Part shown: piece after piece, positions 63,513 to 64,000 of the stretch
Layout: the number at the start of each line of letters is the position of its first letter
How positions within the stretch are numbered: position 1 is the first letter of the stretch
Assembly (NCBI GenBank): GCA_012103505.1
Contig: WLWP01000001.1
Location: 4,216,001 to 4,280,000 of the forward strand
Source: Pseudomonadales bacterium
GTDB taxonomy: Bacteria > Pseudomonadota > Gammaproteobacteria > Pseudomonadales > Azotimanducaceae
Length of the DNA stretch: 64,000 bases
Reading direction: 5' to 3'
Notes under the pieces: model-generated
What the model was told of the DNA's origin: nothing
What the model saw: only the letters and a program-made list of their open reading frames with translations
Database searches by the model: none
Made by a program: the position numbers and the translations under genes

Positions 63513-64000
63513 ATGAAAAGTACCTTATGGAACTTGATTGCCGCGTCGGCAGCGGTGGTTGTGTTGTCGGGCTGTGTCACAAACCCCTACACAGGCGAGC
63601 GTGAAGCCTCCAACACCGCGCGGTCAGCAGGTATTGGTGCGGCCATTGGAGCGGTTGTTGGTGCACTAACCGGTGATGATGCTGATGAACGTCGTAAACG
63701 CGCCTTGATCGGTCTTGGCGTTGGTGGCTTGGCTGGTGCAGGCGTTGGTGCTTACATGGATAAACAAGAAGCGAAGCTCCGCCAGCAGTTGCAGGGCACT
63801 GGGGTTAGCGTGACCCGCATGGGCGACGACGTGGTACTTAATATGCCAGGAAATGTAACGTTTGATGTCAATCGATCAGATTTGCAGCCAGGGTTCTTAC
63901 CAGTACTTGATTCCGTAGGACTTGTGCTGAAGGAGTATCAACAAACTCTCATCGATGTTACGGGACATACTGACAGTACGGGGTCTCGAGAGCTAAATAT
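63513..64000 (+). CDS. OmpA-family lipoprotein, C-terminus cut by window edge (YiaD-like)
   Basis: 162 codons are visible. A lipoprotein signal peptide ends in the lipobox LSGC, then comes a glycine-rich region (SAGIGAAIGAVVGALTG, then a second GLGVGGLAGAGVGAYM) like YMGG/Gly-zipper lipoproteins. An OmpA domain begins at about 103 (VVLNMPGNVTFDVN) with IDVTGHTDSTGS. The protein would anchor to peptidoglycan from the outer membrane. ATG 63513 has AGCAG upstream, a weak ribosome site. The gene continues beyond 64000. Confidence 0.9.
   Translation, partial: MKSTLWNLIAASAAVVVLSGCVTNPYTGEREASNTARSAGIGAAIGAVVGALTGDDADERRKRALIGLGVGGLAGAGVGAYMDKQEAKLRQQLQGTGVSVTRMGDDVVLNMPGNVTFDVNRSDLQPGFLPVLDSVGLVLKEYQQTLIDVTGHTDSTGSRELN

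Noticed and set aside
1..64000. CRISPR array or phage defence system
   Set aside because: No regularly spaced repeats and no cas, restriction-modification or other recognisable defence genes were seen.

Overview
The window looks like a chromosomal segment of a gammaproteobacterium, probably a free-living, Pseudomonas-like or marine lineage. Evidence is the gene order: rpe-gph-trpE, amgK-murU divergent from lptD, lptD-surA-pdxA-rsmA-apaG-apaH, prkA-yeaH-spoVR, and rpsU-yqeY-dnaG-rpoD. The genus cannot be fixed from the sequence. No transposase, integrase, phage gene or CRISPR array was seen.

Layout. 1-9886 (minus strand): tryptophan genes trpE, trpG and the start of trpD, with a voltage-gated cation channel and a VOC protein placed between trpE and trpG. 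Upstream of these come gph and rpe, a DjlA-like co-chaperone, an S9 peptidase, and the MurU/AmgK peptidoglycan recycling pair. 9893-23067 (plus): LptD, SurA, PdxA, RsmA, ApaG, ApaH, then the stress trio PrkA, YeaH, SpoVR, then a CCA-adding enzyme convergent with tsaD. 24185-30368: the macromolecular synthesis operon (rpsU, yqeY, dnaG, rpoD) with a GDP-mannose gene (manC) inserted. It ends in a clear terminator, a frameshifted PEP-CTERM gene and a CAT-anticodon tRNA.

31375-63152 is a roughly 32 kb surface-polysaccharide region in alternating strand blocks. It predicts a dTDP-4-amino-4,6-dideoxyhexose branch (RfbA, RfbB, WecE-like), a GDP-fucose branch (ManC, Gmd, Fcl), a cytidylyltransferase plus dehydrogenase pair, several glycosyltransferases and an O-antigen ligase/polymerase-like protein. 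It also holds two polytopic membrane proteins and an ABC-type exporter (Wzm/Wzt with a C-terminal carbohydrate-binding domain). A further block (48640-55136) combines an ATP-grasp ligase, two methyltransferases, a diiron HDO-type oxidase, a 2OG-Fe(II) oxygenase, a polyprenyl-phosphate glycosyltransferase and two ArnE/ArnF-like small transporters.

The most striking object is a 1691-residue protein (55231-60306) in the same operon as the exporter. It fuses GT2, a DUF115/Maf-like domain, a GT4-like domain, FkbM methyltransferase, membrane segments, a coiled coil and a second methyltransferase. Its first three domains are paralogous, in the same order, to three separate consecutive genes 18 kb away (34554-37785). 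The window ends in a truncated OmpA-family lipoprotein gene.
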